DNA of 64,000 bases from contig JAYSPV010000081.1 in assembly GCA_043721915.1 (NCBI GenBank), forward strand, positions 42,886 to 106,885, in the 5' to 3' direction. Source of the stretch: UBA668 sp043721915. Its GTDB lineage: Bacteria; Actinomycetota; Acidimicrobiia; Acidimicrobiales; Ilumatobacteraceae. The notes below the pieces were generated by a model that searched no databases, was not told the origin of the DNA, and saw only the letters and a program-made list of their open reading frames with translations. Of the stretch, positions 8,282 to 17,338 are shown piece after piece. Position 1 is the first letter of the stretch. Every line of letters begins with the position of its first letter. Made by a program: the position numbers and the translations under genes.

Positions 8282-8998
8282 TCAGCCGGCCTGGACCACC
8301 CGGTACGCCTCTGCGAGTCGACCGTCGGGCAGGCCGTTGGCAAAGGCCGTTGCAGCCAGCCACTGACGCACACGTACCTCCATCCCTGCTGGGTCGGGCA
8401 ACTGGGTCGCATGGCAGCGCAGTGCTTCGAACTTGCGCTCCACCATCTCGGTGACGTCGACCACGTCGGTGGGCACCGCATGCCCCGACAGCCAGATCTC
8501 CCGGACCTTCCACGGCTCGTGGCCCTCCTCCAACAACTCGGGGAAGGCGAACGGGTTCTGCGAGTCCGGGTACACCGCGCACATCGCCGCCTCGCCAGCG
8601 GCCAGGTGATCCGGGTGACTGGCGAAGATTCGATCGAGGTTGCGCTCGGGCGACTGGCACAACACGACCTGCGGCTGGACCTGGCGGATCACGCGGCTGA
8701 TGTCGCAGCGCAGAGCGAGGTCGGCGACCACCCGCCCATCGGGGTGACCGAGGAAGATGAGGTCGTCGACACCCACCACATGGGCCGCTGCCGTCTGCTC
8801 CTTGCGCCGCATCGAGGCCATCTCCGTGCGGGTGATGGAACGGTCGCTGCCGCCCGCATCGCCGTCGGTGACGAGGCAGTAGGTGATCCGGACGCCGCGC
8901 CCGGTGAGGGTGGCCATGGTGCCTGCGGAGCCGAAGTCGACATCGTCGGGATGGGCCATCACCACCAGCAGTCGTTCGATCTCGGAGGGCTGCAACAT
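8282..8998 (-). CDS. PIG-L/LmbE family N-acetylglucosaminyl-type deacetylase
   Basis: A 238-residue zinc deacetylase of the family that includes MshB and Mca of mycothiol metabolism. The zinc-binding signature AHPDDVDFGSAGT lies at 15-27 (H16, D18, D19), and the third ligand motif HPDH follows at about 150. I chose the ATG at 8998 because homology begins with LLVVMAHPDD and a TACGCT box sits exactly 6 bases upstream. The 25 further residues of open frame upstream are not conserved-looking. It is divergent from the P450 gene. Substrate is unknown; mycothiol-conjugate or glycan deacetylation are both possible. Its local context does not decide this. Confidence 0.88.
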   Translation of the reverse strand: MLQPSEIERLLVVMAHPDDVDFGSAGTMATLTGRGVRITYCLVTDGDAGGSDRSITRTEMASMRRKEQTAAAHVVGVDDLIFLGHPDGRVVADLALRCDISRVIRQVQPQVVLCQSPERNLDRIFASHPDHLAAGEAAMCAVYPDSQNPFAFPELLEEGHEPWKVREIWLSGHAVPTDVVDVTEMVERKFEALRCHATQLPDPAGMEVRVRQWLAATAFANGLPDGRLAEAYRVVQAG

Positions 8999-9004
8999 GA
9001 AACC

Positions 9005-9010
9005 AGCGTA
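9005..9010 (-). promoter_or_regulatory. -10-like box of the PIG-L gene
   Basis: TACGCT sits 6 bases before the ATG at 8998 on the minus strand, the leaderless arrangement. Confidence 0.5.
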
Positions 9011-9092
9011 CTCAAGAGGGTCAACGCCGACCGAGCGAGGCGGTGATGACCCGAAGTTGGCGCCCGACACCATCTGGTGGCGCTGGCCTCAC

Positions 9093-9098
9093 TACTGT
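9093..9098 (+). promoter_or_regulatory. -10-like box of the P450 gene
   Basis: TACTGT sits 6 bases before the ATG at 9105, consistent with a leaderless mRNA. No -35 is recognisable. Confidence 0.45.
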
Positions 9099-9104
9099 CG
9101 GCGC

Positions 9105-10358
9105 ATGATTCCCGCAGACGTCGCCCTCGGCTCGTTCAACCTCTCAGATCCCGAGTTCTGGATCGCACCTCGCGAGTTCCGGGAAGGTGCCTTCAAGGTC
9201 CTGCGCGAGCACCAACCGATGAGCTTCTGGGAGGAGTTCGACTTCGTCGACGCCCAGTTCCCACGCGGCCCTGGTTACTGGTCGGTGGTCAACCACGAAG
9301 ATGTGTGGCACGTGAGCCGCAACCCGCAACTGTTCGCCAGCGGCCGGGGGGTCAACATCGGCGACATGCCGATCGAGATAGCGGAGTTCTTCGGTTCGAT
9401 GATCAGCATGGACGACCCGCGCCACTTCCGCCTGCGCAGCATCGTCTCCAAGGGCTTCACGCCGAAGGAGATCTCGCGGGTCGAGCAGTACGTGAAAATC
9501 AAGGCCGCCAGCGTCGTCGACCGCATGCTCGAACAGTTCCCTGATCGGCAGTGCGACTTCGTGCACGAAGTGGCCGCTCCCATGCCGCTGCAGATCATCT
9601 GCGAGATGATGGGCATCCCGGCCGAAGATGAAGACCAGGTGTTCCGCTGGACCAACACCATCCTGGGAGTGGGCGACCCGGAGTTCACCACCACCTTCGA
9701 AGACCTCTTCGCCGCAGGGATGGGCATGTTCCAATACGCCCAGGCACTCGGCGAGGATCGGCTGGCCACACCCCGCGACGACCTGACGTCGGTGATGATG
9801 CATGCCGAAGTCGACGGCGAGCGCCTCACGGCACAGGAGTTCGGGTCGTTCTTCATCCTGCTCGTGGTGGCCGGCAACGAGACCACCCGCAACGCCATCA
9901 GCCACGGCATGCACTTGCTGACCACACACCCCGATCAGCGTGCGTCGTGGTTCGACAACTTCGAGGCCAACACGCGTACCGCCGTCGACGAGATCGTCCG
10001 CTACTCCACGCCGGTCGTCCACTTCCGACGCACGGCCACGCAAGACACCGTGGTAGGTGGCCAGAAGGTCGCGGCCGGCCAGAAGTTGGTGATGTGGTAC
10101 AACTCCGCCAACCGCGACCCTTTGCTCTACGACGACCCGTACCGCTTTGATGTCACTCGTCCACTGCAGCCGGCGCAGGTGGGCTTCGGCGCCGGTGGCC
10201 CCCACTTCTGCCTCGGGGCCAACCTCGCCCGACGCGAGATCGCCGTGATGTTCGACGAGATCCGCCGCCGCATGCCGACGTTGCACACGGTGGGCGAACC
10301 CGACTACCTGCAGAGCAACTTCATCAACGGGATCAAACGGCTGCAGTGCGCCTGGTAG
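9105..10358 (+). CDS. cytochrome P450
   Basis: A 417-residue soluble bacterial P450 monooxygenase. The I-helix oxygen-binding motif AGNETT is at 256-261, the K-helix ExxR is E-I-V-R, and the heme loop FGAGGPHFCLGANLARREI carries the thiolate ligand C369. The heme-loop wording resembles the actinobacterial CYP125/CYP142/CYP124 group, which hydroxylates cholesterol side chains and branched lipids. That subfamily assignment is an inference. The ATG at 9105 is chosen because homology starts there and a TACTGT box is 6 bases upstream. No ferredoxin or reductase gene is adjacent, so electrons must come from a partner encoded elsewhere. Confidence 0.93.
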   Translation: MIPADVALGSFNLSDPEFWIAPREFREGAFKVLREHQPMSFWEEFDFVDAQFPRGPGYWSVVNHEDVWHVSRNPQLFASGRGVNIGDMPIEIAEFFGSMISMDDPRHFRLRSIVSKGFTPKEISRVEQYVKIKAASVVDRMLEQFPDRQCDFVHEVAAPMPLQIICEMMGIPAEDEDQVFRWTNTILGVGDPEFTTTFEDLFAAGMGMFQYAQALGEDRLATPRDDLTSVMMHAEVDGERLTAQEFGSFFILLVVAGNETTRNAISHGMHLLTTHPDQRASWFDNFEANTRTAVDEIVRYSTPVVHFRRTATQDTVVGGQKVAAGQKLVMWYNSANRDPLLYDDPYRFDVTRPLQPAQVGFGAGGPHFCLGANLARREIAVMFDEIRRRMPTLHTVGEPDYLQSNFINGIKRLQCAW

Positions 10359-10379
10359 GCCATCACAGCCGCAGGTGAC

Positions 10380-11060
10380 TCACAGCGTGCGTGCGTCGCG
10401 CGGCAGGTGCTCGACATCGCTGAGCCGATTCAGCGCGAACGTGTGGCCGTCGTGCATCTGCATCGTCGACAGCCGCGTGATCGACGCGTGCTGCGTGACG
10501 AACCGGTCCCACTCCCACGGCACCGGGTCGAGACCGAGCAACTGACACAGTAGAACCCCGTTCGTGCCCGCATGGGCGAACACCGCAATGCGGCGGTCCG
10601 GATCGTCGATGTCCCACATCGGCAGCGTGTGCATCGCCCGCCGGACCCCACGCGACTGCCAGTAGACCTCAGCGCCACCACGAACCCGTTCGACGAACTC
10701 GCGCGGTGGTTCGCCGCCGCCCGTGAGGCCGTTCCACCGATCCTCCGCAGGTCGTGCACGTTCCTCGGCGTAGGCCGTGCGAGCGAGCTCGTGAGGGGTG
10801 CCATGCCAGTTGGGCTCGCGGATCTCCTCGAGAAACAACTCGACCGACTCCGGCCGCTCCTGCGCAGCAAGGAGTGGTGCTGCCGTCTGACGCGCCCGAC
10901 GCAACGGCGAAACGATGATCTCGTCGAAGTGCTCGGCGCGCAGTTGGTCCGCCACGCACCGGGCCTGCATCTGGCCGCGTTCGGTGAGTGGCGGGTCGAC
11001 GACGTTGAGACCTTCGCGGACCCATTCGGGTTCGCCGTGGCGGATGAGCACGATGTCCAT
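10380..11060 (-). CDS. histidine phosphatase family protein
   Basis: A 226-residue member of the phosphoglycerate-mutase-like superfamily. It begins with the catalytic motif IRHGEPEW (R7, H8, G9), has SPLRRARQTA as the second conserved arginine segment, and VFAHAGTNG supplies the second catalytic histidine. The ATG at 11060 is chosen because the catalytic core begins at residue 3; an AGGAG ribosome site lies just upstream. The substrate is not predictable within this superfamily. It is convergent with the P450 gene and divergent from the DUF2510 gene 62 bases away. Confidence 0.88.
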   Translation of the reverse strand: MDIVLIRHGEPEWVREGLNVVDPPLTERGQMQARCVADQLRAEHFDEIIVSPLRRARQTAAPLLAAQERPESVELFLEEIREPNWHGTPHELARTAYAEERARPAEDRWNGLTGGGEPPREFVERVRGGAEVYWQSRGVRRAMHTLPMWDIDDPDRRIAVFAHAGTNGVLLCQLLGLDPVPWEWDRFVTQHASITRLSTMQMHDGHTFALNRLSDVEHLPRDARTL

Positions 11061-11110
11061 GAGACTCCTGAGCGTAGACGGACACGCGGCTGTCACTGCA
11101 GCACGAGCGG

Positions 11111-11116
11111 TATCGT
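11111..11116 (+). promoter_or_regulatory. -10-like box of the DUF2510 gene
   Basis: TATCGT ends 6 bases before the GTG at 11123, again fitting leaderless transcription. Confidence 0.45.
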
Positions 11117-11122
11117 CGAGGT

Positions 11123-11887
11123 GTGAGCCTTCCTTCATCGTCGGCCGGCTGGCAGCCCGACCCCGCGGGGCGCTATGAGTTCCGGTACTACAACGGCGAG
11201 CGTTGGACGTCCGACGTGTCCGTGAACGGGCAGCGGTTCGTCGATTCAGCGCCGGCGCCCAATCACCTGCCGGGGTGGGGCCCCACCATTCGGCCCGAAG
11301 GGCCGCTGCCGCGCGGCTTCGCTGTCGCGGCGTTCGTGATCGGTCTGACTTCGTTCGTGCTCGGTTGGGTGCCATTCGTCTTCGCACTCGCCGCGGCGGG
11401 TGCGATCGCAGCGTTCGCGTTCGCGCTCATCGCGCTGCAACGCATCGGCCGTGGCGAAGCACGCGGCAAAGGGCTCGCCATCGGCGGCGCCGTGCTGGCA
11501 GTGGCCGCCTGTGGCGCCGCCGTCGTCGGTTTCAATCTCACCCGCACCGTTGTGCGCGAGTTCGACGAGTTCATCGACGCCGGGAGCTACCGAATCAGCA
11601 ACGAGCAGTGCACGTTGGCCGACAACATCATCCAGTTCGATGGTTCGATCACCAACCTGGAGGAGACGACGCAGTCGTACACGATCAACGTGACGTATCT
11701 CGTCGACGACAAGGTGGTCGACAGCGATTCCCTGGCAGTCAACCAGGTCACGCCGGGCACTTCCAAGGAATTCCAAGGCACTGCGATCGTTCGTGTCGTC
11801 GCGGCCGGCGACCCATCGACGGAGCCCGCCCTCGAGTGCCGAATCGACTCGGTGTCGGGGCCGGCGCCGTTCTTCTCCGACAACTGA
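11123..11887 (+). CDS. DUF2510 membrane protein
   Basis: A 254-residue protein starting at GTG. Residues about 9-29 (GWQPDPAGRYEFRYYNGERW) are a DUF2510 module, a small W/Y/G-rich domain found at the cytoplasmic N-terminus of actinobacterial membrane proteins. Two or three hydrophobic helices follow (about 65-150), including a DUF4190-like segment (GLAIGGAVLAVAACGAAVVGF). The remaining 100 residues form a beta-rich extracytoplasmic domain. The role is unknown; envelope sensing or anchoring is a guess. A second DUF2510 domain in this window sits on a CPBP protease. Confidence 0.8.
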   Translation: MSLPSSSAGWQPDPAGRYEFRYYNGERWTSDVSVNGQRFVDSAPAPNHLPGWGPTIRPEGPLPRGFAVAAFVIGLTSFVLGWVPFVFALAAAGAIAAFAFALIALQRIGRGEARGKGLAIGGAVLAVAACGAAVVGFNLTRTVVREFDEFIDAGSYRISNEQCTLADNIIQFDGSITNLEETTQSYTINVTYLVDDKVVDSDSLAVNQVTPGTSKEFQGTAIVRVVAAGDPSTEPALECRIDSVSGPAPFFSDN

Positions 11888-11908
11888 CGCGGTCATTCGG
11901 CAACACGG

Positions 11909-13693
11909 TCAGCCGGCGGAGGTTGCCGCCACCCACGCCTGATACATGCGGGAGTAGGCACCGTCGACCTGCACCAGCTCGCTGTGCCGCCCATCTTGCA
12001 CCAGCCGACCGTGTTCGAGCACCAGCACCCGGTCCGCGCGGGCAGCGGTCGACAGCCGATGGGCGATCGCGATCGTGGTCCGCCCTGATGCCAGCCGTTC
12101 GAGCGCGTGCGACAGCCGCACCTCGGTGAGAGCATCGACCGAGGAGGTGGCCTCGTCGAGCACGAGCACCGCCGGATCCACCAGCGAGGCCCTGACCAGC
12201 GCGACCAGCTGCCGTTCGCCTGCCGACATCTGCGCGCCGCGTTCGCCGACCTCGGTCTCGATGCCGTCGGGCAACGTTTCGAGCCAATCGGTGAGGTCGA
12301 GGTCGTCGATCGCACGCTCGAGGTCGGCCACGGACAGGTGGGGCCTGGCGAACAGCAGGTTGTCGGCGATGCTGCCGTCGAACAGGAAGGGCTCCTGGGG
12401 CACGACGGTCACCCGGCTGCGTAGGTCGGCGTTGGCAACCCTCGTCAGTGGAACACCGCCGATGAGCACCGAACCCGCAGTGGGATCTGCGAGACGGGCG
12501 ATGAGCCGGCCGAGCGTCGTCTTGCCCGACCCCGTCTCGCCGACCACAGCCACCTGCTGGCCGGCGGGGATGTGAGCCGAGACGGCGAACAGCACCGGAG
12601 GCTCATCGTCGTCACCCCGACTGCGATAGCTGAAGTCGACGCGATCGATCGTCACCGCCAACGATCCCGCCGGGAGGGCCACTGGCACCTCGGGTTCGGG
12701 CGGACCCACCGGGATCTCCAATACGCCGAGGACCCGACGCAGCCCGGCCACCGCGGTCTGGGTCTGATCGAGCACCTCGGTGAACTCGGCGATCGGCTCC
12801 AGGAATCGGTAGGTGAGGAACACGAAGCCGACCATCGCTCCCGCCGTCAGCCCGCTGCCGGGCCCTCTCAGCACACCCACCGACACCACCGCGGAGATCG
12901 TGAAGACGCCGAACACCTCGCCGGAAGGGAACAGGAACGCGCCGATCGTGCCCGCCTTGATGAACGAGTTCGAACGTGTATGACTGGCGGCGGCGACCCG
13001 CGTGGCATATGCCTCCCCCGCGCCGTACGCCCGCAGCGTCTCTGCGCCTGACACCAGTTCGCTGACCTGCGTCATCACATCGGCGTTGCGGCCGCGAGCC
13101 GCGTCGTACGCCCGCGAGAGATGGCTCTGCACCTTGCGCAACACCAGGACCAGCGGCATCGCCACGATGAATGCAACGACGGCGAGCACCCAGTCATAGG
13201 CGAGCATCACGCCCGCGACCAGCAGCATCAGCGTTCCGTTGAGCAGCCACGCCAGGCCACCCCATTGGAAGAACTGGGCGAGGGTTTCGACATCGCTGGT
13301 CACTCGGGCCACCAGTGCACCCTTCCGCTCCTCGCTGTGGTCGGCGATGCTCAGCCGATGGATGTGTTCGAACAGACGTACACGCAACGCGTACAACGCT
13401 TCCTCGCTGCGCCGACCGAGCCGAAGGACAGCCGTTCGCTGTGCCCAGGCCGCGAGGAGAATGACGACGAGGGCGACCGCAGCCATGGCCGAAATGAGGC
13501 CGACCCTGACGCCCGAAGGTGAGAACCCGCGATCGATCGACTGTTGCACGAGGATCGGGATCACCACTCGTCCGGCGGCGCCGATCATCGCCAATGTCAG
13601 TGTGACGCCAACCCCTGTGCGCAGTGCAGGCGCGGCGCGAACGCCCCGGCCGATGGTCTCCACGGTGCTCCAGCGGCTCAACGGCTCGGTCAT
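11909..13693 (-). CDS. ABC exporter subunit (TMD-NBD), catalytically competent half
   Basis: A 594-residue half-transporter with six membrane helices (about 30-310) and a C-terminal ATPase. Walker A is GETGSGKTT (K391), Walker B with catalytic Glu is VLVLDEATSSVD, and the H-loop is IAHRLST. The signature motif is the non-consensus MSAGERQ instead of LSGGQ. It overlaps its partner's stop by 4 bp (ATGA). Paired with the upstream subunit it makes a heterodimer. This subunit's Walker A/B works with the partner's intact LSGGQ, while its own altered signature completes the degenerate site. The substrate is unknown; lipid or drug export is typical. Confidence 0.93.
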   Translation of the reverse strand: MTEPLSRWSTVETIGRGVRAAPALRTGVGVTLTLAMIGAAGRVVIPILVQQSIDRGFSPSGVRVGLISAMAAVALVVILLAAWAQRTAVLRLGRRSEEALYALRVRLFEHIHRLSIADHSEERKGALVARVTSDVETLAQFFQWGGLAWLLNGTLMLLVAGVMLAYDWVLAVVAFIVAMPLVLVLRKVQSHLSRAYDAARGRNADVMTQVSELVSGAETLRAYGAGEAYATRVAAASHTRSNSFIKAGTIGAFLFPSGEVFGVFTISAVVSVGVLRGPGSGLTAGAMVGFVFLTYRFLEPIAEFTEVLDQTQTAVAGLRRVLGVLEIPVGPPEPEVPVALPAGSLAVTIDRVDFSYRSRGDDDEPPVLFAVSAHIPAGQQVAVVGETGSGKTTLGRLIARLADPTAGSVLIGGVPLTRVANADLRSRVTVVPQEPFLFDGSIADNLLFARPHLSVADLERAIDDLDLTDWLETLPDGIETEVGERGAQMSAGERQLVALVRASLVDPAVLVLDEATSSVDALTEVRLSHALERLASGRTTIAIAHRLSTAARADRVLVLEHGRLVQDGRHSELVQVDGAYSRMYQAWVAATSAG

Positions 13694-15492
13694 GTCGCCA
13701 CCTCCGTGCGGTACGACAGCGCAACGGCGCGCGGCACCACCGTCGGGCCATCCAGACCGGTCCGATCATGCTCGAACGCTTCGATCAGGTTGCGATAGGC
13801 GACCACGGAGGCCAGCAGTTCCTCGTGGTGGCCGTGCGCGATGACACGGCCGTCGGCGAGGTAGAGCACGTCGTCCGCCAGAGCGATCGTCGAGGGGCGG
13901 CTGGCGACGACGACAACGGTGGTGTCTTCGAGCGCCGCTCGCAGGTTGGCCAGCACGCGGGCCTCTGTGGATGGGTCAAGTGCCGAGGTGGTGTCGTCGA
14001 GCAGCAGCGCACTCGGCGGGCGGACCAGCGCCCGCGCGAGCGCAATGCGTTGTCGCTGACCTCCCGAGAGGCCGACACCGCGCTCACCCAACTGGGTATC
14101 GAGCCCGGACGGCAGCTCGTTCACGAACCCTGCATCCGCCACTGCGAGCGCAGCCCAGAGCTCCTCGGTGGTGGCGTCGGAGCCGAGTGAGATGTTGTCA
14201 CGGACAGAGCCCGCGATCAGGAAGGGCTCCTGGAACACCAGCCGGCACCCGCCGAGTGGAACTGAGATCGACCCTGAGTCGGCAGCGATCAAGCCAGCCA
14301 TCAGATGCAGCAGCGTTGTCTTGCCGGCACCGGTAGCACCGACCACCGCCACGGTGCGGCCGGCCACGATCCGAGCGCTGACCCCCGCAAGCACTTCACG
14401 TTCGCCATCGTGACTGAAGTGAACATCCTCGAGGACCACGCCGTTGCCGGCGACCCGAACGAGAGCAAGGGCCGGGTCGGCGGCCACCGGCTGATCGAGC
14501 AGCGCCATGATTCGCGTCCAGCCGGCCAACGAGTGGGGCACCTCGGAAAGCGTGTAGCCGATCAGCCGAAGGGGGAAGACCAGCAGTGTGAACAGGTAGA
14601 TGAAGCTGGTCAGCTCGCCGACCGTCATCGCTCCGGCTCTCACCCGGTAGGCACCGCCGACGATCAGCAGGATGTTGACGACTGTCGGCACGGTGTCCAA
14701 CAGCGCCTCGAACGTGCTGCGCAGCCCCACCACGCGCAGGCGCGCCTCACGTAACCGACGTGCGATGACAGCCAGCCGCTCGGTCTCGCGGGTCTCCGCA
14801 CCGAAGGACTTCACCACCGCGACGCCGTCGAAGCTCTCGTGCACGGCCGCGCTGAGGTTGCCCAGTTCCTCCTGAGCGACGTTGTAGTGCCTGTCCACCG
14901 TGCGCTGGTAGAACACGTTCATCGCGATCAGGCCGGGAAAGACTGCGACCGCGGCAAGGCCGAGTGGTAGGTCGGTCACGAGCAGCATCGCGCTGGAGAG
15001 GCCAACCAGCACCACGACACCGGACGCGTACGGAAGTGGACCGAGCACTGCGGTGGCCGCCTCGGCATCCACCCCGGCGCGCGTGATCAGGTCGCCCGTG
15101 CTCTGCCTGCGATGCCACGACACCGGTTGCAGCGTGAGCTTGTCGACGACGTCGCGGGTGAGCCGCTCGGTCACCCGCCACGAGGCTCGACCCGCCCAGG
15201 TTCTGCGCACGACGACACCGCCTGCCCGGACGAACCCGAGCACGATCAGCGCCCCGAGCACCACCGCCACCTTGCGGGCGGAGACCGAGCCCTCGTTGAA
15301 GCGCGGCCCGATCACCTCGTCGGTGATCATCCGCACGACCACAGCCGACAGCACGGTGCACGTGGCGAACACCGCGGCGCCGGCGACCGCAATCGAGAAC
15401 AGCCGCTTGTGATGACGCAGTAGCGAGCGCACGAGCCGGAACGCCTGCACGAGCCGACCGCGCGTCGCTGGAATGTCCGTTCCGTCCCCCAT
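13690..15492 (-). CDS. ABC exporter subunit (TMD-NBD), degenerate half
   Basis: A 600-residue half-transporter (six helices then ATPase) encoded directly upstream of its partner with a 4-bp overlap. Walker A is GATGAGKTT and the signature LSGGQRQ is canonical. Walker B ends in LLLDDTTSALD (catalytic Glu replaced by Asp), and the H-loop His is replaced by Ser (VVASRPST). These changes mark the degenerate ATP site known in heterodimeric type IV exporters such as TM287/288. The start is uncertain: the ATG at 15492 gives MGDGTDIPATRG, and a second in-frame ATG at 15528 would add 12 residues. Neither has a strong ribosome site. Confidence 0.9.
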   Translation of the reverse strand: MGDGTDIPATRGRLVQAFRLVRSLLRHHKRLFSIAVAGAAVFATCTVLSAVVVRMITDEVIGPRFNEGSVSARKVAVVLGALIVLGFVRAGGVVVRRTWAGRASWRVTERLTRDVVDKLTLQPVSWHRRQSTGDLITRAGVDAEAATAVLGPLPYASGVVVLVGLSSAMLLVTDLPLGLAAVAVFPGLIAMNVFYQRTVDRHYNVAQEELGNLSAAVHESFDGVAVVKSFGAETRETERLAVIARRLREARLRVVGLRSTFEALLDTVPTVVNILLIVGGAYRVRAGAMTVGELTSFIYLFTLLVFPLRLIGYTLSEVPHSLAGWTRIMALLDQPVAADPALALVRVAGNGVVLEDVHFSHDGEREVLAGVSARIVAGRTVAVVGATGAGKTTLLHLMAGLIAADSGSISVPLGGCRLVFQEPFLIAGSVRDNISLGSDATTEELWAALAVADAGFVNELPSGLDTQLGERGVGLSGGQRQRIALARALVRPPSALLLDDTTSALDPSTEARVLANLRAALEDTTVVVVASRPSTIALADDVLYLADGRVIAHGHHEELLASVVAYRNLIEAFEHDRTGLDGPTVVPRAVALSYRTEVAT

Positions 15493-15574
15493 GCCTGTCG
15501 TTCTACCAGCCGCCGCGAGCAACACCATCCGAATTAGCCCGTCGGTGCAGCTTTGGACGCGTCGGGTCGCGGCC

Positions 15575-15580
15575 TAGCGT
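15575..15580 (+). promoter_or_regulatory. -10-like box of the DoxX gene
   Basis: TAGCGT lies 7 bases before the ATG at 15588. In-frame GTG codons at 15579 and 15582 overlap or touch this box and are therefore unlikely starts. Confidence 0.45.
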
Positions 15581-15587
15581 GGTGTCC

Positions 15588-16091
15588 ATGCAGCAACTCG
15601 ACCTGGGCCTGTTGGTGCTTCGCATCATCTTCGGCGTGTTCCTGGCCTACCACGGCTACAACAAGGTCTTCGGAGCTGGTGGCCTGAAGGGCACGGCACG
15701 TTGGTTCGGCTCCATCGGGATGAAGTGGCCGATGTGGCAGGCACGCATCGCCGCAGCCACGGAAATCGGCGCCGGCCTGATGCTGGCTGCAGGACTGATC
15801 ACCCCACTCGCAGCCGCAGGCATGATCGGCATCATGGTGGTGGCAATCGTCGTCGAGCACTGGAAGGTCGGGTTCTTCATCTTCAAGCCGAACCAAGGCT
15901 GGGAGTACTGCGCCTCGATCGCCGTGGTCGCGCTCGTGGTGGGCATGATCGGCCCGGGGCGCTGGTCACTCGACCACGCCGTCGGCATCGAGTGGACCGG
16001 CTGGACCGGTGCGCTGATCGCTGCCGCTGCAGGCATCGGCGGCGCCGTTGCCCAACTCGCCATCAGCTATCGACCGGAGGACAAGCCGTGA
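15588..16091 (+). CDS. DoxX family membrane protein
   Basis: A 167-residue integral membrane protein with four predicted helices. The start LGLLVLRIIFGVFLAYHGYNKVFG is characteristic of DoxX, followed by the amphipathic stretch KGTARWFGSIGMKWP and AAATEIGAGLMLAAGLITPL. DoxX proteins are quinone- or redox-associated small membrane proteins; in mycobacteria one forms a complex with superoxide dismutase and a thiosulfate sulfurtransferase. Here the only partner is the next gene, coupled by a GTGA overlap. The exact role cannot be told. Confidence 0.88.
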   Translation: MQQLDLGLLVLRIIFGVFLAYHGYNKVFGAGGLKGTARWFGSIGMKWPMWQARIAAATEIGAGLMLAAGLITPLAAAGMIGIMVVAIVVEHWKVGFFIFKPNQGWEYCASIAVVALVVGMIGPGRWSLDHAVGIEWTGWTGALIAAAAGIGGAVAQLAISYRPEDKP

Positions 16092-16633
16092 GGTTCCGCA
16101 ACCTGGGCAAGATCGTGATCATCCTGTGCTGCCTGATCGTGGCGAGCATGTGGGGGTACTACTTCCTCTTCGCCAGCGAAAAGGGTGTGTACCAGATCGA
16201 GGACACCAGCTGGCGGCTGAGCGCGAAGAAGATCTGCGCAGCGGCCTCGGTCGAGCGTGAGGCGCTCGCCGACACCAGCGGCGGCAACATCACCAATCCC
16301 ACCGTCGAGCAGATGCGCCAGCGCGCCGACCTCGTCGATCAGTCGACCGACATCCTCGAACGGATGCTCGGCGACATCGTCGCCATCGAGGTGGACAACA
16401 CCGACGATCGCATCCGCCTCGACTTCTTCGACGAGAACTACCGCATTTTGCTGTCGGACCGTCGCCGGTACACGGCCTCGCTGAGAGCCGGCAACGACGT
16501 GCCCTACAACGAGACCGTGGTCGGTGGGGGCCCAGTCACCAACGTGATCTCCGACTTCACCGCCGGCGTGAAGGGCAACAACGTGCCGGAGTGCTCGCCC
16601 CCCGGTGAGCTCGGTGACGTCCAGACCGGCTGA
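16088..16633 (+). CDS. hypothetical membrane-anchored protein (181 aa)
   Basis: I do not recognise this family. One N-terminal membrane helix (about 8-28, KIVIILCCLIVASMWGYYFL) anchors an extracytoplasmic, acidic, mainly helical then beta domain of about 150 residues with two cysteines (one near the membrane at about 47, one near the C-terminus) that could form a disulfide. The start GTG overlaps the DoxX stop (GTGA), so it is co-translated with DoxX and may be its membrane partner. Confidence 0.7.
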   Translation: MRFRNLGKIVIILCCLIVASMWGYYFLFASEKGVYQIEDTSWRLSAKKICAAASVEREALADTSGGNITNPTVEQMRQRADLVDQSTDILERMLGDIVAIEVDNTDDRIRLDFFDENYRILLSDRRRYTASLRAGNDVPYNETVVGGGPVTNVISDFTAGVKGNNVPECSPPGELGDVQTG

Positions 16634-16651
16634 GCCCACAGGTCTCACCGG

Positions 16652-17293
16652 TCAGCCCAGCGACACCCAACCTTCGCCTTCGACGTAGCGGCGGATCACT
16701 TTCGCAGGGGCGCCGACCGCCACACTGAAGTCGGGGATCTCCCCCGTCACCACCGAGTTGGCACCGATCGTGACGTGCTTGCCGATGCGTGCACCCGGCA
16801 GCACGACGCAGCCGAAGCCAAGCCACGAGCCATCGCCGATCGAGACCGGCCGCTCGGGCTGCGACTGCTGGGAGATCGGCAGGGTGACGTCCTCGTAGCC
16901 GTGGTTCTGGTCGGTGATGTAGACGTGATGGCCGGTCCAGACATCGTTGCCGATCTCGATGCCGAAGTGGCCAACGATGCCGCTGCCCTTGCCGATCAGG
17001 CACCGATCACCGATGCGCACGACCGGATCCGCGAGGCACTGCTGGCCCGGGACCATCCCGGCCGACAGCGTGACCTGCGGACCGATCATGGTGCCTTCGC
17101 CGATGTGGATGTAGTGCTCGTTGAAGATCGTGTTGTGCGGAAAGCAGATGATGCTGCCCGCGCCGAACTTCCCGAACTGACGCCCGGCCCGGTCGGATGG
17201 CCCGATTGCCGCCATTCGGCATGCGTGTGCCCATGCGCGACGAACGAGCTCGCCCCCGATCCGGTGTCCGGCCGCTCGCAGCTGATGACGCAC
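16652..17293 (-). CDS. hexapeptide-repeat acyltransferase (LbH family)
   Basis: A 213-residue left-handed beta-helix acyltransferase. Repeated [LIV]-G-x-x hexapeptides (IHIGEGTMIGPQVTL, VRIGDRCLIGKGSGIV, IEIGNDVWTGHHVYI, IGDGSWLGFGCVVLPGARIGKHVTIGANSVV) form the prism. ITDQNHGYED carries the catalytic His loop typical of the NodL/LacA/WbbJ group of acetyltransferases acting on sugars. The start is GTG with TAGCTT 6 bases upstream. It is divergent from the phosphatidylcholine-synthase-like gene 45 bases away. The acceptor is not predictable, but a cell-envelope sugar is likely. Confidence 0.87.
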   Translation of the reverse strand: MRHQLRAAGHRIGGELVRRAWAHACRMAAIGPSDRAGRQFGKFGAGSIICFPHNTIFNEHYIHIGEGTMIGPQVTLSAGMVPGQQCLADPVVRIGDRCLIGKGSGIVGHFGIEIGNDVWTGHHVYITDQNHGYEDVTLPISQQSQPERPVSIGDGSWLGFGCVVLPGARIGKHVTIGANSVVTGEIPDFSVAVGAPAKVIRRYVEGEGWVSLG

Positions 17294-17299
17294 GAGGCG

Positions 17300-17305
17300 A
17301 AGCTA
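17300..17305 (-). promoter_or_regulatory. -10-like box of the hexapeptide acyltransferase gene
   Basis: TAGCTT on the minus strand ends 6 bases before the GTG at 17293. Confidence 0.45.
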
Positions 17306-17319
17306 TCGGCTGTTCGCGG

Positions 17320-17325
17320 TAGGCT
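17320..17325 (+). promoter_or_regulatory. -10-like box of the pcs-like gene
   Basis: TAGGCT lies 13 bases before the ATG at 17339, so the mRNA would have only a very short leader. Confidence 0.35.
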
Positions 17326-17338
17326 CGCGACCATAACC

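Noticed and set aside
9144..10286. 380-codon open frame antisense to the P450 gene
   Set aside because: The P450 motifs on the plus strand are decisive, and the antisense product has no recognisable feature.
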